Below are positions 25,671 through 35,684 of a stretch of 64,000 nucleotides of DNA, piece by piece. This stretch comes from Streptomyces uncialis (GTDB lineage: Bacteria; Actinomycetota; Actinomycetes; Streptomycetales; Streptomycetaceae): the NCBI RefSeq assembly GCF_036250755.1, contig NZ_CP109583.1, positions 8,674,001 through 8,738,000 of the forward strand, given 5' to 3'. Within the stretch, counting starts at the first letter, position 1. Each line of letters begins with the position of its first letter. The notes below the pieces were generated by a model. It did no database searches and was not told where the DNA came from. It saw only the letters and a program-made list of their open reading frames with translations. The position numbers were made by a program, and so were the translations under genes.

Positions 25671-28600
25671 ATGTCCCAAGAGAACGCGATCGCCCACGCC
25701 ACGGCCGCGGAAACCGCGTACCGGAGCTACTGCGAGACCTTCGACCCCGCGCTGCTCGTCCGGGCGACCGAGGAGTTCGAGGAGGCCTTCGAGGAACCGG
25801 GCGACGACGGGCCCTGGCCCGTGTGGCGCGTCATGTTCGGCCATCTGCGCTGCTTCCAGTACGACGAACAGCCCACGGCACCGCTGCTGCGCCACACCTG
25901 GAACCTGCTCAGCGAGGGCCTCGACGCACTCCCGGACGACGACGGGGAACAGGACGGGGCCCGTACGGTCGCACACCTCCTGCTGGCGAACGTCGCACGG
26001 CTCCGCTACGAGGCGGGCCGGGGGAGGAGCGTCGAGGAACGCACGGCGCTGCTCGACGAAGCGCTCCGGCGGCACACCGAGGCCGAACCATGGGCGCGGA
26101 CCCCGCAGGAGGACCCGTCCAGTGAGCCCGGCACCCTGCTCGCACTCCACCAGGGCCAGGGCTGTCTCTTCCTGGAACGTCACCGGATGACGGCCGATGT
26201 CAGGGCGGCGCGGAGCGCGGTCACCCACTACCGGGCCGCGCTGAGCATGCCACCGCCGACGGAGGAACTGGCCCTCAGCTGGTACGGACTGGGCCTCGCC
26301 CTGTTCGCGGCCGGATCGACCGCCCAGGACCGCGCCGAACTGGAAGCGGCGCAGCAGGCGTTGGAGAAAGCGTTCGCCCTGGCCCGGGACACCGGAGCGG
26401 ACACCGGGACATGGGCCTGGGAAGCGGAGATCCGGATCGCCGCCGTGCACTGCTGCGTCTATCTGATCTGGAAGGACCACACGCACGGCGAGGCCGCGAT
26501 GGCGCACGTGGGCAGGCTGCTGGCGGAGCCCGGCACGGAGGACCGGCTGGAACCCTTCTTCCTGCACGCCTTCGCGAGCGTGCTCTTCGAAAGAGCGGGC
26601 AGGGAAACCGACGGGGAGCAACAGGACCGGGCCATAGCCATGGTGCGGCGGCTGGTACGGGAGACGCCACCCGGCCGTGATCCGGCCAAGCCCCAGCGGC
26701 TGTTGGTGCTGGCCGCCTTCCAGCAGATCCGCTACTACCACGACCAGGACCCGGAACGGGCCAGGGAGACGGGACGCGCGGCGACCCTGGCACTGGCGGA
26801 GGAGCCGGAGGACCCTGAGACGGCCGACCTGGCGGAACAGCTCCAGGTCTGGGCCCGGACGATGCTGGAGCACCGCGGACAGCTGACGCCGCAGGACGAG
26901 ACGGCCATCGGCGCCCTCAGCGACGAGCGGGCCAGAGCTCTCATGGCCGAATGGGCGGAGAAGGCCGAGAACGGGACGGCCCGCCCGTTCTTCGGCGACG
27001 CGCACCCCGACCTTCCCGGGATGTTCGCGGGACTGCTGGGACAGCAGCGCAGGGAAGACGACTTCGCCCTGCTCTACGCGTCCTGGTGCGAGATGGAGCA
27101 GGGCGGCCGGGACCGCGCGCAAGCCGCGGCGCAACTGCTGAACGCGGCGCTCATCGCGGACCCTGACGCGGCCATGGTCAGCGAGGAGCAGCGCGACACG
27201 CTCATCGAGGCGATCCTGGAGACGGACAAGGACGACCCTGTCTGGCAGCGCTACGCACACCGGATCGTGGGCTTCGTGCTGCTCCAGTACGAGCGGCGGG
27301 GCCGTGGGCGGGGGATGGACGAGGTCGTCGCCCATCTGGAGCTGGCCGGGCTGGGCGGACCGGCCTCCGGCGAAGCGGACAACTACACGGACGAGCTCAT
27401 CGGTCTGGTGGCCCGGCTGCACCGGGGTCAGGAGGACGGCTCCGCCGACGACCTGGAGGCGGTGGGCGAGATCCATCGGAGACTGCTGGACAACCGCGCT
27501 CTGCCACCGCACCTGGCGACGCTGATCGAGACCGGGCACCTGTACCTCCAGGTGCGGGAAGCGGTTCGGCGCGCGGACCTCCCGGCGGTGGACCGGTGCG
27601 TCGCGCGGACCGCCGCCATCCGTGCCGGGCTGGCACCGGACGATCCCGCCCGGGCGGAGATCTGGGTGCATCTCACCGGCATGATCCTGAGACGTGAGGG
27701 ACTCGCCTTGCGCCTCGGCGCCGCGCCCTCGACGCTGCCCGACCCGCCCACCGTCGAGGAACTCCGCCGGTCCACTCTCTCCTTCCCTCCCGGTCACCGT
27801 GCCTGGATCCTGGGCGACAGCGCTGTGGGCCGAATGGCCTTCGCCGTGCGGGACGAGGACGTGGAGGCGCTCGCCGAGGCGCGGGAGCTGATCGAGGAGG
27901 CACGTGAGCTGTCCCGGTCCGATCCGCCGTCGTACCTGCGGTACACCGGTCTCCTGGCCGCCGCCCACGACGCCCTGGCCCGTCTGCTCCGCGTCCCCGC
28001 CGAGCGGGACGAGCACCTGGAGCTGGCGATCGGCCTCTACGAGGAGTGCCACGCGGCCACCGGCGGGCCCGAGCACCGGCTGCGGCCCTCCGCCGCGCTC
28101 GGGCTGGCCCGCGCCTACCGGGAGCGGGCCTCCCGCCGGCCTCGCACGGCTGCCCAGGACCGGCACAGGGCCCTGGCCCTGGGCCTCGACGGGCTGCGCG
28201 GTTACGCCTGGGCCGCGCTCCTCCAGTCCGCCACGGTCCATGCCGCCGAGGCCGTCGCCGAGGCCACCGCCGAAGCACTCGAAGTCGCCTCGTGGGCACT
28301 GCGGGAAGGCGCCCTCGAATCCGCCGTCGAAGCGCTGGAAGCCTGCCGGGGACTCGCCCTGCACGCCGCCACCACCTCCAGGACCGTGCCGCAGCGGCTG
28401 GCCGCCGCCGGTCTCGGCGAACTGGCCGACGAGTGGCGCGCGGCCGGAACCGGGGCGGGCGGCACGGGCGCGTTCCGAAGCGGCGGCGAGGGGGACATCC
28501 CCAGCGCGCTGCGCCGCCGCGTGCTCACCGCGCTGCGGGCGGACGCGACCGACTCCGGTGACCGGCTCCTCGATCCGCCCGGTATCGCCGCCGTCGCCGA

Positions 28601-29789
28601 AGCGCTGCGCACCCTCGGCCGGGACGCGCTGGTCTACCTGGTGCCCACGTCGGACGAGGGAAGCGGCTCGGCCGTCGTGGTCACCGCCGGCGGTGAGACG
28701 CACGTCCTGCCGCTGCCCGCACTCGACGAACAGGCCGGTCCGCTCGCGCAGTACACCCCGGTCCCCGGTGGCGGCCGGGACCTGGGACCGGTGCCCGGTG
28801 CGCCGGGCGGCCCCGGCCCTGCGGCCGGCCGGCCACCCGGCGGTCCCGAACTGCGGCGGCAGCTCGACCGGTTGTGCGGCTGGGCGTGGTACGCCGCCAT
28901 GAGACCGCTGCTCGACGCCTTCAGCGCACCCGGCCGCCCGGACCGCGTCCCGAGGCTCGTCCTCGTCCCGATGGGAAGGCTCGGGCTCGTCCCCTGGCAC
29001 GCCGCGTACCGCCCGGCCGCCGGGGGCCGCCGCCGCTACGCGCTTCAGGACGCGGACCTCTCGTACGCCGCGTCGGCCCGGCTGCTCTGCGAGGTCGCCG
29101 CCCGACCCGCCGCCGCACGGGCGGGAGACGCCCTGGTCGTCGGTGACCCGACCGGGGACCTGGTGTACGCGGGGGAGGAGGCGGACGCCGTCCAGCGACT
29201 GTTCTACCCGGACGGGACGTTCGTGGGGCGGCGTCGCGGCGGGGCGGCGGACGGTGCCGGGACGCCGGACGAGGTGCTCGACTGGCTGCGGGGGAGCGGC
29301 AGCCGGGACGGGGTACTGCATCTGGCTTGCCATGCCTCGGTCACCGACAACGCCCGGCGCAGCGCGGGGCTCTCCCTGCACGGCGGCGACCTGTTCGCCG
29401 AGGACCTCACCGCGGCGGGAGGCGGCACGGGCTCCGCCGGTCCCGCCCTGGTGCTGCTGGCCGCGTGCCGCAGCAATGTCTCGGGGCACGGGGACAACGA
29501 GGCGTTCACGCTGGCGACCGCGTTCCTGGTGGCGGGCGCCCGCTCGGTGGTGGGCTCCCTGTGGCCGGTCCCGGACGAGGCGACCTCGGTGCTGATGCTC
29601 CTGACCCACTACTTCCTCAGCCGTGAACAGGAGCCTCCGGCAAGGGCGTTGCGACGGGCCCAGCTGTGGATGCTGGGGCTGGACCGGCAGCCGCCCGGCA
29701 GCCTCCCCGATGAGCTGGCCGCGCGGGCGGCGCGGGTCGATCCGGACGACCTGAGCGCGTGGGCGGGGTTCACGCACCTCGGCCGCTGA
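25671..29789 (+). CDS. Large helical-repeat protein with C-terminal CHAT protease domain
   Basis: A 1372-residue protein. About residues 1-940 are helical and TPR-like, with repeated Ala/Leu/Glu helices. The last 340 residues are a CHAT domain, a caspase-fold protease, with catalytic His1221 in LHLACHAS and Cys1266 in LLAACRSN, followed by GARSVVGSLWPVPDEAT. CHAT proteases with TPR arms are activated by partner binding and cut specific proteins, in several systems to trigger cell death. The ATG at 25671 has GGGAGG upstream. It is last in the macro/unknown/RES/CHAT operon, so the helical arm may recognise a partner encoded here. Function is inferred from family and context. Confidence 0.88.
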   Translation: MSQENAIAHATAAETAYRSYCETFDPALLVRATEEFEEAFEEPGDDGPWPVWRVMFGHLRCFQYDEQPTAPLLRHTWNLLSEGLDALPDDDGEQDGARTVAHLLLANVARLRYEAGRGRSVEERTALLDEALRRHTEAEPWARTPQEDPSSEPGTLLALHQGQGCLFLERHRMTADVRAARSAVTHYRAALSMPPPTEELALSWYGLGLALFAAGSTAQDRAELEAAQQALEKAFALARDTGADTGTWAWEAEIRIAAVHCCVYLIWKDHTHGEAAMAHVGRLLAEPGTEDRLEPFFLHAFASVLFERAGRETDGEQQDRAIAMVRRLVRETPPGRDPAKPQRLLVLAAFQQIRYYHDQDPERARETGRAATLALAEEPEDPETADLAEQLQVWARTMLEHRGQLTPQDETAIGALSDERARALMAEWAEKAENGTARPFFGDAHPDLPGMFAGLLGQQRREDDFALLYASWCEMEQGGRDRAQAAAQLLNAALIADPDAAMVSEEQRDTLIEAILETDKDDPVWQRYAHRIVGFVLLQYERRGRGRGMDEVVAHLELAGLGGPASGEADNYTDELIGLVARLHRGQEDGSADDLEAVGEIHRRLLDNRALPPHLATLIETGHLYLQVREAVRRADLPAVDRCVARTAAIRAGLAPDDPARAEIWVHLTGMILRREGLALRLGAAPSTLPDPPTVEELRRSTLSFPPGHRAWILGDSAVGRMAFAVRDEDVEALAEARELIEEARELSRSDPPSYLRYTGLLAAAHDALARLLRVPAERDEHLELAIGLYEECHAATGGPEHRLRPSAALGLARAYRERASRRPRTAAQDRHRALALGLDGLRGYAWAALLQSATVHAAEAVAEATAEALEVASWALREGALESAVEALEACRGLALHAATTSRTVPQRLAAAGLGELADEWRAAGTGAGGTGAFRSGGEGDIPSALRRRVLTALRADATDSGDRLLDPPGIAAVAEALRTLGRDALVYLVPTSDEGSGSAVVVTAGGETHVLPLPALDEQAGPLAQYTPVPGGGRDLGPVPGAPGGPGPAAGRPPGGPELRRQLDRLCGWAWYAAMRPLLDAFSAPGRPDRVPRLVLVPMGRLGLVPWHAAYRPAAGGRRRYALQDADLSYAASARLLCEVAARPAAARAGDALVVGDPTGDLVYAGEEADAVQRLFYPDGTFVGRRRGGAADGAGTPDEVLDWLRGSGSRDGVLHLACHASVTDNARRSAGLSLHGGDLFAEDLTAAGGGTGSAGPALVLLAACRSNVSGHGDNEAFTLATAFLVAGARSVVGSLWPVPDEATSVLMLLTHYFLSREQEPPARALRRAQLWMLGLDRQPPGSLPDELAARAARVDPDDLSAWAGFTHLGR

Positions 29790-29801
29790 CGGCGCATCAG
29801 G

Positions 29802-29842
29802 CGACGTTCGCCCGGTTGACCATGTCACGGAGGCGAACGTCG
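29802..29842. terminator. Inverted repeat between convergent genes
   Basis: Arms CGACGTTCGCC (29802-29812) and GGCGAACGTCG (29832-29842) match perfectly over 11 bp with a 19-base loop. The position between the CHAT gene (ends 29789) and TerC gene (ends 29903) suits a bidirectional terminator. Confidence 0.6.
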
Positions 29843-29902
29843 TCACACCCTCGTGGCCCGCACATCCACAGGGCCGCCCCGACTTCGCGAGCGCCCCGGG
29901 GC

Positions 29903-30913
29903 TCAGCCTTGGGTGTCCGTGTTCCCGGCCGGTTCCCGCTGGTCGGCGGTGCCGGGACTCTTCGTGTCCGCCTTCCTCGACGCCATCACGCTGGTGACCG
30001 TGGTGATGGCCAGCACACCGCCGATGACGGCCAGGGAGACCGGGGTGGAGATCTCCGGCACATGCAGGCTCGTCGTCTCGTGGACACCGTGCAGGACCAG
30101 CTTCACGCCGATGAAACCGAGGATGGCCGACAGCCCGTACGACAGGTGGACCAGCTTCTTCAGCAGCCCGACGATGAGGAAGTACAGCTGCCGCAGGCCC
30201 ATCAGTGCGAAGGCGTTCGCCGTGAACACGATGTACGGATCCTGGGTCAGGCCGAAGATCGCCGGGATGGAGTCCACCGCGAAGAGCAGATCCGTGAGAC
30301 CGATCGCCACCATGACGATCAGCATCGGCGTGGCGAGCTTCTTGCCGTTCTCGCGGACGAACATCCGCGTGCCGTGCCACTCGGAGGTGGAAGGTACCCG
30401 TCGCTGAACAGCCTTGAGCAGACGGCCCTCCTCCCAGTCGTCGTCGTCCTCGTCCGTGCGCGCCTCCTGGATGAACTTCCAGGCGGTGTAGATGAGGAAG
30501 GCGCCGAAGACGTAGAAGACCCAGGCGAACTGGTTGATCGCGGCGGCGCCCAGGGCGATGAAGACCGCGCGCAGCGCCAGCGCGAGCAGCACGCCGATCA
30601 TCAGCACGCGCTGCTGATAGATCGTGGGGACCGAGAACTTCGCCATGATCAGCACGAACACGAACAGATTGTCGACGCTGAGCGATTTCTCGGTGATGTA
30701 GCCCGCGAAGAACTCACCGGACGCCTGTCCGTGACCCAGGACGGCCAGTCCGGTACCGAAGAGCACGGCGAGGGCGAGCCAGACGATCGACCAGGTGCCC
30801 GCCTCCTTCATCGAGACTTCGTGTGGTTTGCGCCCGCCGATGAAGAAATCGGCCGCGATGAGTATCAGCAGTGTGGCGACTGTGATTACCCACATGGTCA
30901 TCGAGGCGTCCAA
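29903..30913 (-). CDS. TerC-family integral membrane protein
   Basis: A 336-residue membrane protein of the TerC family with about nine helices. Conserved motifs are ADFFIGGRKPHEVSMKEAG, EKSLSVDNLFVFVLIM and LTDLLFAVDSIPAIFG, whose acidic residues in membrane helices are thought to handle metal ions. Family members are linked to tellurite resistance and manganese export. The TTG at 30911-30913 has GGGAGGG nine bases upstream, so LDASMTMWV is taken as the start; ATG 30899-30901 is an alternative. It lies between two putative conflict modules. No yybP-ykoY riboswitch was recognised in the 175-bp gap upstream. Confidence 0.88.
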   Translation of the reverse strand: MDASMTMWVITVATLLILIAADFFIGGRKPHEVSMKEAGTWSIVWLALAVLFGTGLAVLGHGQASGEFFAGYITEKSLSVDNLFVFVLIMAKFSVPTIYQQRVLMIGVLLALALRAVFIALGAAAINQFAWVFYVFGAFLIYTAWKFIQEARTDEDDDDWEEGRLLKAVQRRVPSTSEWHGTRMFVRENGKKLATPMLIVMVAIGLTDLLFAVDSIPAIFGLTQDPYIVFTANAFALMGLRQLYFLIVGLLKKLVHLSYGLSAILGFIGVKLVLHGVHETTSLHVPEISTPVSLAVIGGVLAITTVTSVMASRKADTKSPGTADQREPAGNTDTQG

Positions 30914-31088
30914 CTCTGTTCCCTCCCGTAGCTGTAGCGCGAACCGACAACAGTACTGGGTAGGCCAAGAGTTGGTATGGCGGGAGTAAACCGGCGTGCG
31001 AAGCACCCGATTTCAAGGGCCATTGACGGCCGCCGTCGCACGGTCATGGGGCGCGGGTGAGCACGCAAGCCGCGATCGCCGGCCGGTG

Positions 31089-33182
31089 TCAGGGAGTCGG
31101 CACGACGGTGCGCATCGCGAGAGTACGTGTCGTCCAGTGGCCGTACGGCCGGGTGTTGACCGCCGTCAGGTCCCTCGTACCCGGCTGCGGCGGGGCCTGC
31201 GAGAAGCGCAGGACACCGTCACGGCCGTCCGGGGCGGACATCCGGGAGCCCGCCGACCCGGCTGCCCAGGCCGGGAGATGGAACGGCACCGTGTTGAGCT
31301 CGCACTCGGCGACGATCAGCTTGAGCCAGTCCCGCGCCTCCGCCCCCGGCACCGGAGGGCGGCCCACGGGCAGGGAGAACCGTACGGGCTCCCCGTCCAG
31401 GGCGTGCCCGGTGTGCCCCGGGGCGATGAAGTGCCCCGGGTAGAGCGTCGAATGGCCGGCGTATCCGTCCGTCAGGTCGAGCAGCAGACACCACAGGGTC
31501 CGGTCCGGTGAGCGGTTGTGCAGCCGTACGGACAGCAGCGGTGGCTGTGGCGCGTCACCACGGTCGGCGGCCGGCGGCGTGTACGCGCAGACGATCTCCC
31601 CGCTGCCGTCCGGGACGAGGAGCCGGTCGGACGGTGCTCCCCAAGGGCCGACCTCGACCCGTACCAGCCCGTCGAGCGGCGAGGGGCGTGGCGTCAGGTC
31701 CCGGAGCCGGTGCCAGCGCGTCAGATGGGTCAGACAGTCGACGATCCGCCGTACGTCCCCGGGCGCGGACAGCGGCAACGGAGCGACGAAACGGCTGCCG
31801 TCGCGGCGCAGGACATGTACGGCGCTTCCCCGTACCTCCAGGCTGAAGTGCAGATCGCCCGCGTCCCGGGGGTCGGGGACCGACCGCAGGAGCGGTGAGG
31901 GGCCACCGCCGGGCCCGGCCGTGGCGAGCGCCCGTGCCAGGGCGTCTTCGAAGCCGCCCGGTGGACCCGAGGCCGGGGCGTCCGCCGGGACGACGGTGAC
32001 CGTCGCGGCGGGCAGGTTCAGCGCGGTGAGGGCCACCGGGTAGACCTGCCCGGGAGCCGGGGCCCAGCCCACCGGATCGACCAGGGTACGGTCCGCCAGC
32101 ACCGTACGCGCGGTGAGGAGCCTGCCGGGTCGGGAGTTCCCCGACGCCGGGCCGCCCCCGGTGCGGGTTGGCCCGGGCCCGGCGGGCACGTCCCCCGTCG
32201 CCGCGTCCGGCCCCGACCGCTCCGCCTCCGCCGGACCCCCGTCCACCACGGCGCGATCCACCACGGCGAACTCCGCTGCGGCGGCCCCCGCCGCGGCACC
32301 CTCGCCCAGCCCGTGCCCGGCCCCGCAGTCGACCTCCCAGCCCGCCGCCCCGTGGCGCAGCAGATGCGCGCCGTCCGCCCTCGCGACGCCGTCCGTCAGG
32401 AACGGCAGATCGGCCACCCCGCCCGGCCCGGGGGGAAAGAGGACCGGCTGCTGGAGGCCACCCGAACACTGCACCCGGGCGTCGGCGGCGGACAGTACCT
32501 CCCGGTAGGTGAGGCCCGGCGGCGCCTCCCGGACCACGCCGAGCACCGCGTGTGTGAACACCCCGTGCCGACGCCCGTCGAAGAAGGCCTCGTGCGCCGG
32601 CTGGTACGCGCGGCTCGCCGCCAGCAGCAGCACCTCACCCCGGCCCGGCGGCCCGGCCGGACGGGACGGGACCGCCTCGCGCGCCGACACGGATGCCGCA
32701 GAGGCCCATTCGTCCCGCGCGGGCGCGAACCGGGCCGTCAGCCCCGTGTCACGGGTCGCCCCGCCGGCGAAGCAGCAGTCGAGGACCGCCACCACATGGG
32801 CGCCGCGTGCGGCGACCCCGTCGAGCAGTGCCCGCAGCCGTTTGTCCGGCAGCGGACCGTCCGCGCAGACCAGGGCCTGGTTGTGTCCCGTCGCCTCGAT
32901 CAGCAGATCCGCCCCGTGGGCCCGCGCCTCGGTGCCGTGCCCGGAGAACCAGAACAACGCGGTGTCCCCGGGACCCGCTTCACCCAGCCCCTCGCGGATG
33001 CCGTGCTCGACCGCTTCGACGGTCGCCTCCCGGTCGAGCAGCACCCGCGGGCCCGGCACCGGCACCCGCCCCGCCAGCAGACGACGGACCCCGGCGATGT
33101 CGTTGAGACATCCGCCCAACCGCGTTGCCACCCCCGCCGGGTAGTCGTCGATGCCCACCAGGAGGGAATGAATCGTCGTCAT
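31089..33182 (-). CDS. Metacaspase-like (caspase C14) protein with C-terminal beta domain
   Basis: A 697-residue protein. Residues 1-250 are a caspase-like peptidase starting HSLLVGIDDYP. The catalytic dyad is His82 in FSGHGTE and Cys137 in LDCCFAG. A Gly/Ala/Pro-rich linker (about 300-370) leads to a C-terminal region (about 440-680) with strands such as LSVRLHNRSPDRTLWCLLL that resembles DUF4384-like beta-sandwiches often fused to bacterial caspases. The start MTTIHSLL at 33180-33182 is chosen because upstream residues lack conservation. It is divergent (227 bp) from a five-gene operon ending in an AAA ATPase. It probably cleaves after basic residues on activation; targets are unknown. Confidence 0.86.
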   Translation of the reverse strand: MTTIHSLLVGIDDYPAGVATRLGGCLNDIAGVRRLLAGRVPVPGPRVLLDREATVEAVEHGIREGLGEAGPGDTALFWFSGHGTEARAHGADLLIEATGHNQALVCADGPLPDKRLRALLDGVAARGAHVVAVLDCCFAGGATRDTGLTARFAPARDEWASAASVSAREAVPSRPAGPPGRGEVLLLAASRAYQPAHEAFFDGRRHGVFTHAVLGVVREAPPGLTYREVLSAADARVQCSGGLQQPVLFPPGPGGVADLPFLTDGVARADGAHLLRHGAAGWEVDCGAGHGLGEGAAAGAAAAEFAVVDRAVVDGGPAEAERSGPDAATGDVPAGPGPTRTGGGPASGNSRPGRLLTARTVLADRTLVDPVGWAPAPGQVYPVALTALNLPAATVTVVPADAPASGPPGGFEDALARALATAGPGGGPSPLLRSVPDPRDAGDLHFSLEVRGSAVHVLRRDGSRFVAPLPLSAPGDVRRIVDCLTHLTRWHRLRDLTPRPSPLDGLVRVEVGPWGAPSDRLLVPDGSGEIVCAYTPPAADRGDAPQPPLLSVRLHNRSPDRTLWCLLLDLTDGYAGHSTLYPGHFIAPGHTGHALDGEPVRFSLPVGRPPVPGAEARDWLKLIVAECELNTVPFHLPAWAAGSAGSRMSAPDGRDGVLRFSQAPPQPGTRDLTAVNTRPYGHWTTRTLAMRTVVPTP

Positions 33183-33251
33183 ACCGGAGAGTCTGTCAGC
33201 CCTCCCGCCCGACGAGCGGCGCACCCTTGGGCGTCAACTGGCCCTGTCCTG

Positions 33252-33284
33252 GGCGCATATAGGGTGGACGTACCGTGATGCGCC
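33252..33284. promoter_or_regulatory. Inverted repeat in divergent promoter region
   Basis: GGCGCAT (33252-33258) and ATGCGCC (33278-33284) form a perfect 7-bp inverted repeat around a relatively A+T-rich CATATAGG. It lies between the metacaspase gene and the divergent operon and may be an operator. Confidence 0.4.
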
Positions 33285-33409
33285 GATCCGGCGGCACGAT
33301 GGAACCGGGCTCACTATCCTACGGTTCCGATCCGCGGGCCCGGCCGACGACGGCCGCACGACCGGCCCGCGCCGTGACCACGCGGTCCGGGACGAGACGG
33401 GGGACACAC

Positions 33410-33868
33410 ATGGGATTCGTGGAGCGACGCCGACGACTCGACACCGTCGGGGCACCGGAGGTACCGAGCGCCCTGCACGGGGCACCGCAGTCGGGGCAGG
33501 CCACCCCGCACGGCGGCTTCCTGCCGCGCTCACGCCTGCTGCGCGACGCCATGGCAGCGCTCGACAGCGGGATCGACGAGGCACAGGCCCGCCGCGTCAT
33601 CGACGGCATCCGTCAGGAGTACGCCTCCGCCCACGGCGGCGTGCCGCTCGGCTTCCTCGCCCACTGCTATCTCGGCCCGCCGTTCGTCGATCACCAACTG
33701 GATCTCGACCACGCGGTCGTGCGGCACTTCGCACCCGCCGACACGGTCCCCGAGCCCTACGCCGCCGCCCGGATGCTGGCCCGTTCCGAGGCCTACGCGT
33801 ACATCGAGATCCACAGCGACGGACTGGCCATACCGGTACTCAAGGACGGCAGCGTCGTCCGTCCCTGA
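33410..33868 (+). CDS. Unknown 152-residue protein, first gene of AAA operon
   Basis: A small soluble protein I do not recognise. Residues about 40-70 form a helix pair (LRDAMAALDSGIDEAQARRV), then a region with His and aromatic residues (FLAHCYLGPPFVDHQLDLDH) and a C-terminal EAYAYIEIHSDG strand. No signal peptide or membrane helix. The start MGFVERRRRLD (ATG 33410) is preceded by a G-rich ribosome site; the frame is open further upstream but composition changes. It is 34 bp ahead of the coiled-coil/membrane gene and divergent from the metacaspase gene, so it probably belongs to the same system. Confidence 0.6.
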   Translation: MGFVERRRRLDTVGAPEVPSALHGAPQSGQATPHGGFLPRSRLLRDAMAALDSGIDEAQARRVIDGIRQEYASAHGGVPLGFLAHCYLGPPFVDHQLDLDHAVVRHFAPADTVPEPYAAARMLARSEAYAYIEIHSDGLAIPVLKDGSVVRP

Positions 33869-33902
33869 CGGACCAGGGCACACGCATGATCGGAGAATCC
33901 GT

Positions 33903-35684
33903 ATGAACGACGTCGACTACACCCTCCGCCACCAAGTGCGGCAGGTCGACGCACAGGTCAACGCGCTGCGCGAGCACGTCAACATCGTGGCGGGACAGGT
34001 CGAGAACGTCCGGGCCGGCCAGGAGGCGGCCCGCAGTGAACTCCAGCAACTGCGGGACGACTTCAAGGAGTACGTACACACGGCCGAGCTGAACGCCCGG
34101 ATCCAGCGGGCGGAGACCCGGATCGGCGTCGTCCAGGACCAGGTCGACCATGAGTTCGGCCACTACAAGCAGGTCAGACGCACGGCGACCGGCATCCTCC
34201 AGGCCTTCGACGTCGGTCTGGTGACCGAGGACACCGTACGTTCCGTCAGCGAACAGCTGATGATCCAGACCCCGCGCTACTGGCTCGCACCCGCCCTCGT
34301 CGCCCTGGCCTCCTGGTCGGCGGACGACTCGCGGCTGTGCGAGCGCGGTGTCGAGGAGGCGTACCGCCGCTCGCCGGACCGCACCTCGCTCTTCTTCGCG
34401 CTGGTGCTCCGCCGCCAGGACCGCGCCGACGGATCGGTGCGCTGGCTGCGGCACTACCTTCAGGCACAGGATCCGCAGGCGCTGGGCCGGGAGTTCACCG
34501 TCATCCTGGAGGCGGTCGCCCACGGGGCCTTCGGGGCCGCGGGCCGCGATGTGCTCGCCGGGGTGCTGACCCGGTGGAACGCGATGATGGCGGACGAGGT
34601 CGAGTACCGGGAGACGCAGGACGCGCAGACCCGGCGCTGGCGCGCGGAGGTCGACTCGCTGCGGGCACCGTCCGCGGCCCGGGAGTTCCCCCAGCTGGCG
34701 GCGTTCTCCCCGCAGTGGAGCATCCTCGACGGGGTACTGTCCTGGGCGCGCACCCAGCAACTGTTCCTCGACAAGTACCGAAGCATCCTCGGCCACGAGG
34801 CCGCGCTCGCGGCGCGTCTGGAGGACACCGTCGACGACCTCCTCGACCTGCTCGTGTCGGAGTACGACGACGAAGAGCTTCCGCTGCGCCGGGAACTCGC
34901 CCTCCACCGGGCCGTCGTCACCCACCGGGGCGACACAGCCGCCGCCGATGCCGCGGTCAAGGCCGACGAGGCCTCCTACGACATCACCCTGGACCTCCTG
35001 ACGCTCCAGACGACCGCCGCGCTCAGCCCCGCGGCGATCGGCGTCTCGGAGGGAACGAGGAAGCTGGCCGTCGGCGCCTGCCGGGAATGGCTCTTCCGGG
35101 CCCACACCCAGTTCACCCGGGACTACCGGGCCGCCGTCCCGCAGGATGTGCAGATCCGGTTCAACACGGACCACACCGTCGGCGCGCAGAACTTCAGACT
35201 GCCCCTGTGGACCGGTTCGTTCCTCAGGCCGCTGGCGGAACTGGAGCAGTCGCTCACCGCTCACTGGGGCCGCCACAGCGCGGCCTACATCGATTCACTC
35301 GGCTACCCGCTGCTGCGGAAGTCCGTGCCCGCGGTGGCCGTGGTCGCCGCCGTGATGCTGGGCGTGAGCCTGGTCAGTGTCCTCGCCGCCCTCGCCTGCG
35401 GGGCCGTCGTCGGCCTGGGATGGGGACTGCGGATACGTCAGCGCTCGCGGGCCGCCGCGCGACTCCAGCAGCAGGCCCGGGCACTGCTCGGACAGGCCAC
35501 GGCCGAATCGCTGCTCCGGCTGCGCGCCGCCGCGGCCGAACTGGCCGACTGGTACACGGGATTCAAGAAGGCCGACGAGGTGGAGACGGCCTGCGCCGAA
35601 CTGATCGCCTCGCTCGGGACCACGACGGACAACGGGTCACCGTTCGGGGGACGTTCCGTCCAGGGAGAGGGCACACCGGCATGA
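33903..35684 (+). CDS. Unknown coiled-coil protein with membrane hairpin
   Basis: A 593-residue protein of no recognised family. Residues 1-90 are a coiled coil (VRQVDAQVNALREHVNIVAG). Residues about 90-470 are mostly helical. A strongly hydrophobic segment at about 475-510, long enough for one or two membrane passes, is followed by a basic RIRQRSRAAARLQQQAR helix. The C-terminal tail is Gly/Ser-rich. It probably sits on the membrane with its large helical part in the cytoplasm, as a scaffold or sensor. Its TGA overlaps the next ATG in an ATGA. It is the second gene of the metacaspase-linked operon. Confidence 0.65.
   Translation: MNDVDYTLRHQVRQVDAQVNALREHVNIVAGQVENVRAGQEAARSELQQLRDDFKEYVHTAELNARIQRAETRIGVVQDQVDHEFGHYKQVRRTATGILQAFDVGLVTEDTVRSVSEQLMIQTPRYWLAPALVALASWSADDSRLCERGVEEAYRRSPDRTSLFFALVLRRQDRADGSVRWLRHYLQAQDPQALGREFTVILEAVAHGAFGAAGRDVLAGVLTRWNAMMADEVEYRETQDAQTRRWRAEVDSLRAPSAAREFPQLAAFSPQWSILDGVLSWARTQQLFLDKYRSILGHEAALAARLEDTVDDLLDLLVSEYDDEELPLRRELALHRAVVTHRGDTAAADAAVKADEASYDITLDLLTLQTTAALSPAAIGVSEGTRKLAVGACREWLFRAHTQFTRDYRAAVPQDVQIRFNTDHTVGAQNFRLPLWTGSFLRPLAELEQSLTAHWGRHSAAYIDSLGYPLLRKSVPAVAVVAAVMLGVSLVSVLAALACGAVVGLGWGLRIRQRSRAAARLQQQARALLGQATAESLLRLRAAAAELADWYTGFKKADEVETACAELIASLGTTTDNGSPFGGRSVQGEGTPA

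Noticed and set aside
24621..30380. A 1919-codon open frame on the minus strand opposite the RES and CHAT genes
   Set aside because: It is an antisense shadow caused by high G+C codon bias: Gly/Arg/Gln-rich composition, no domain, and it overlaps well-supported genes.
30914..31088. Manganese (yybP-ykoY) riboswitch upstream of terC
   Set aside because: I could not find the conserved core; the region has no convincing riboswitch fold by eye.
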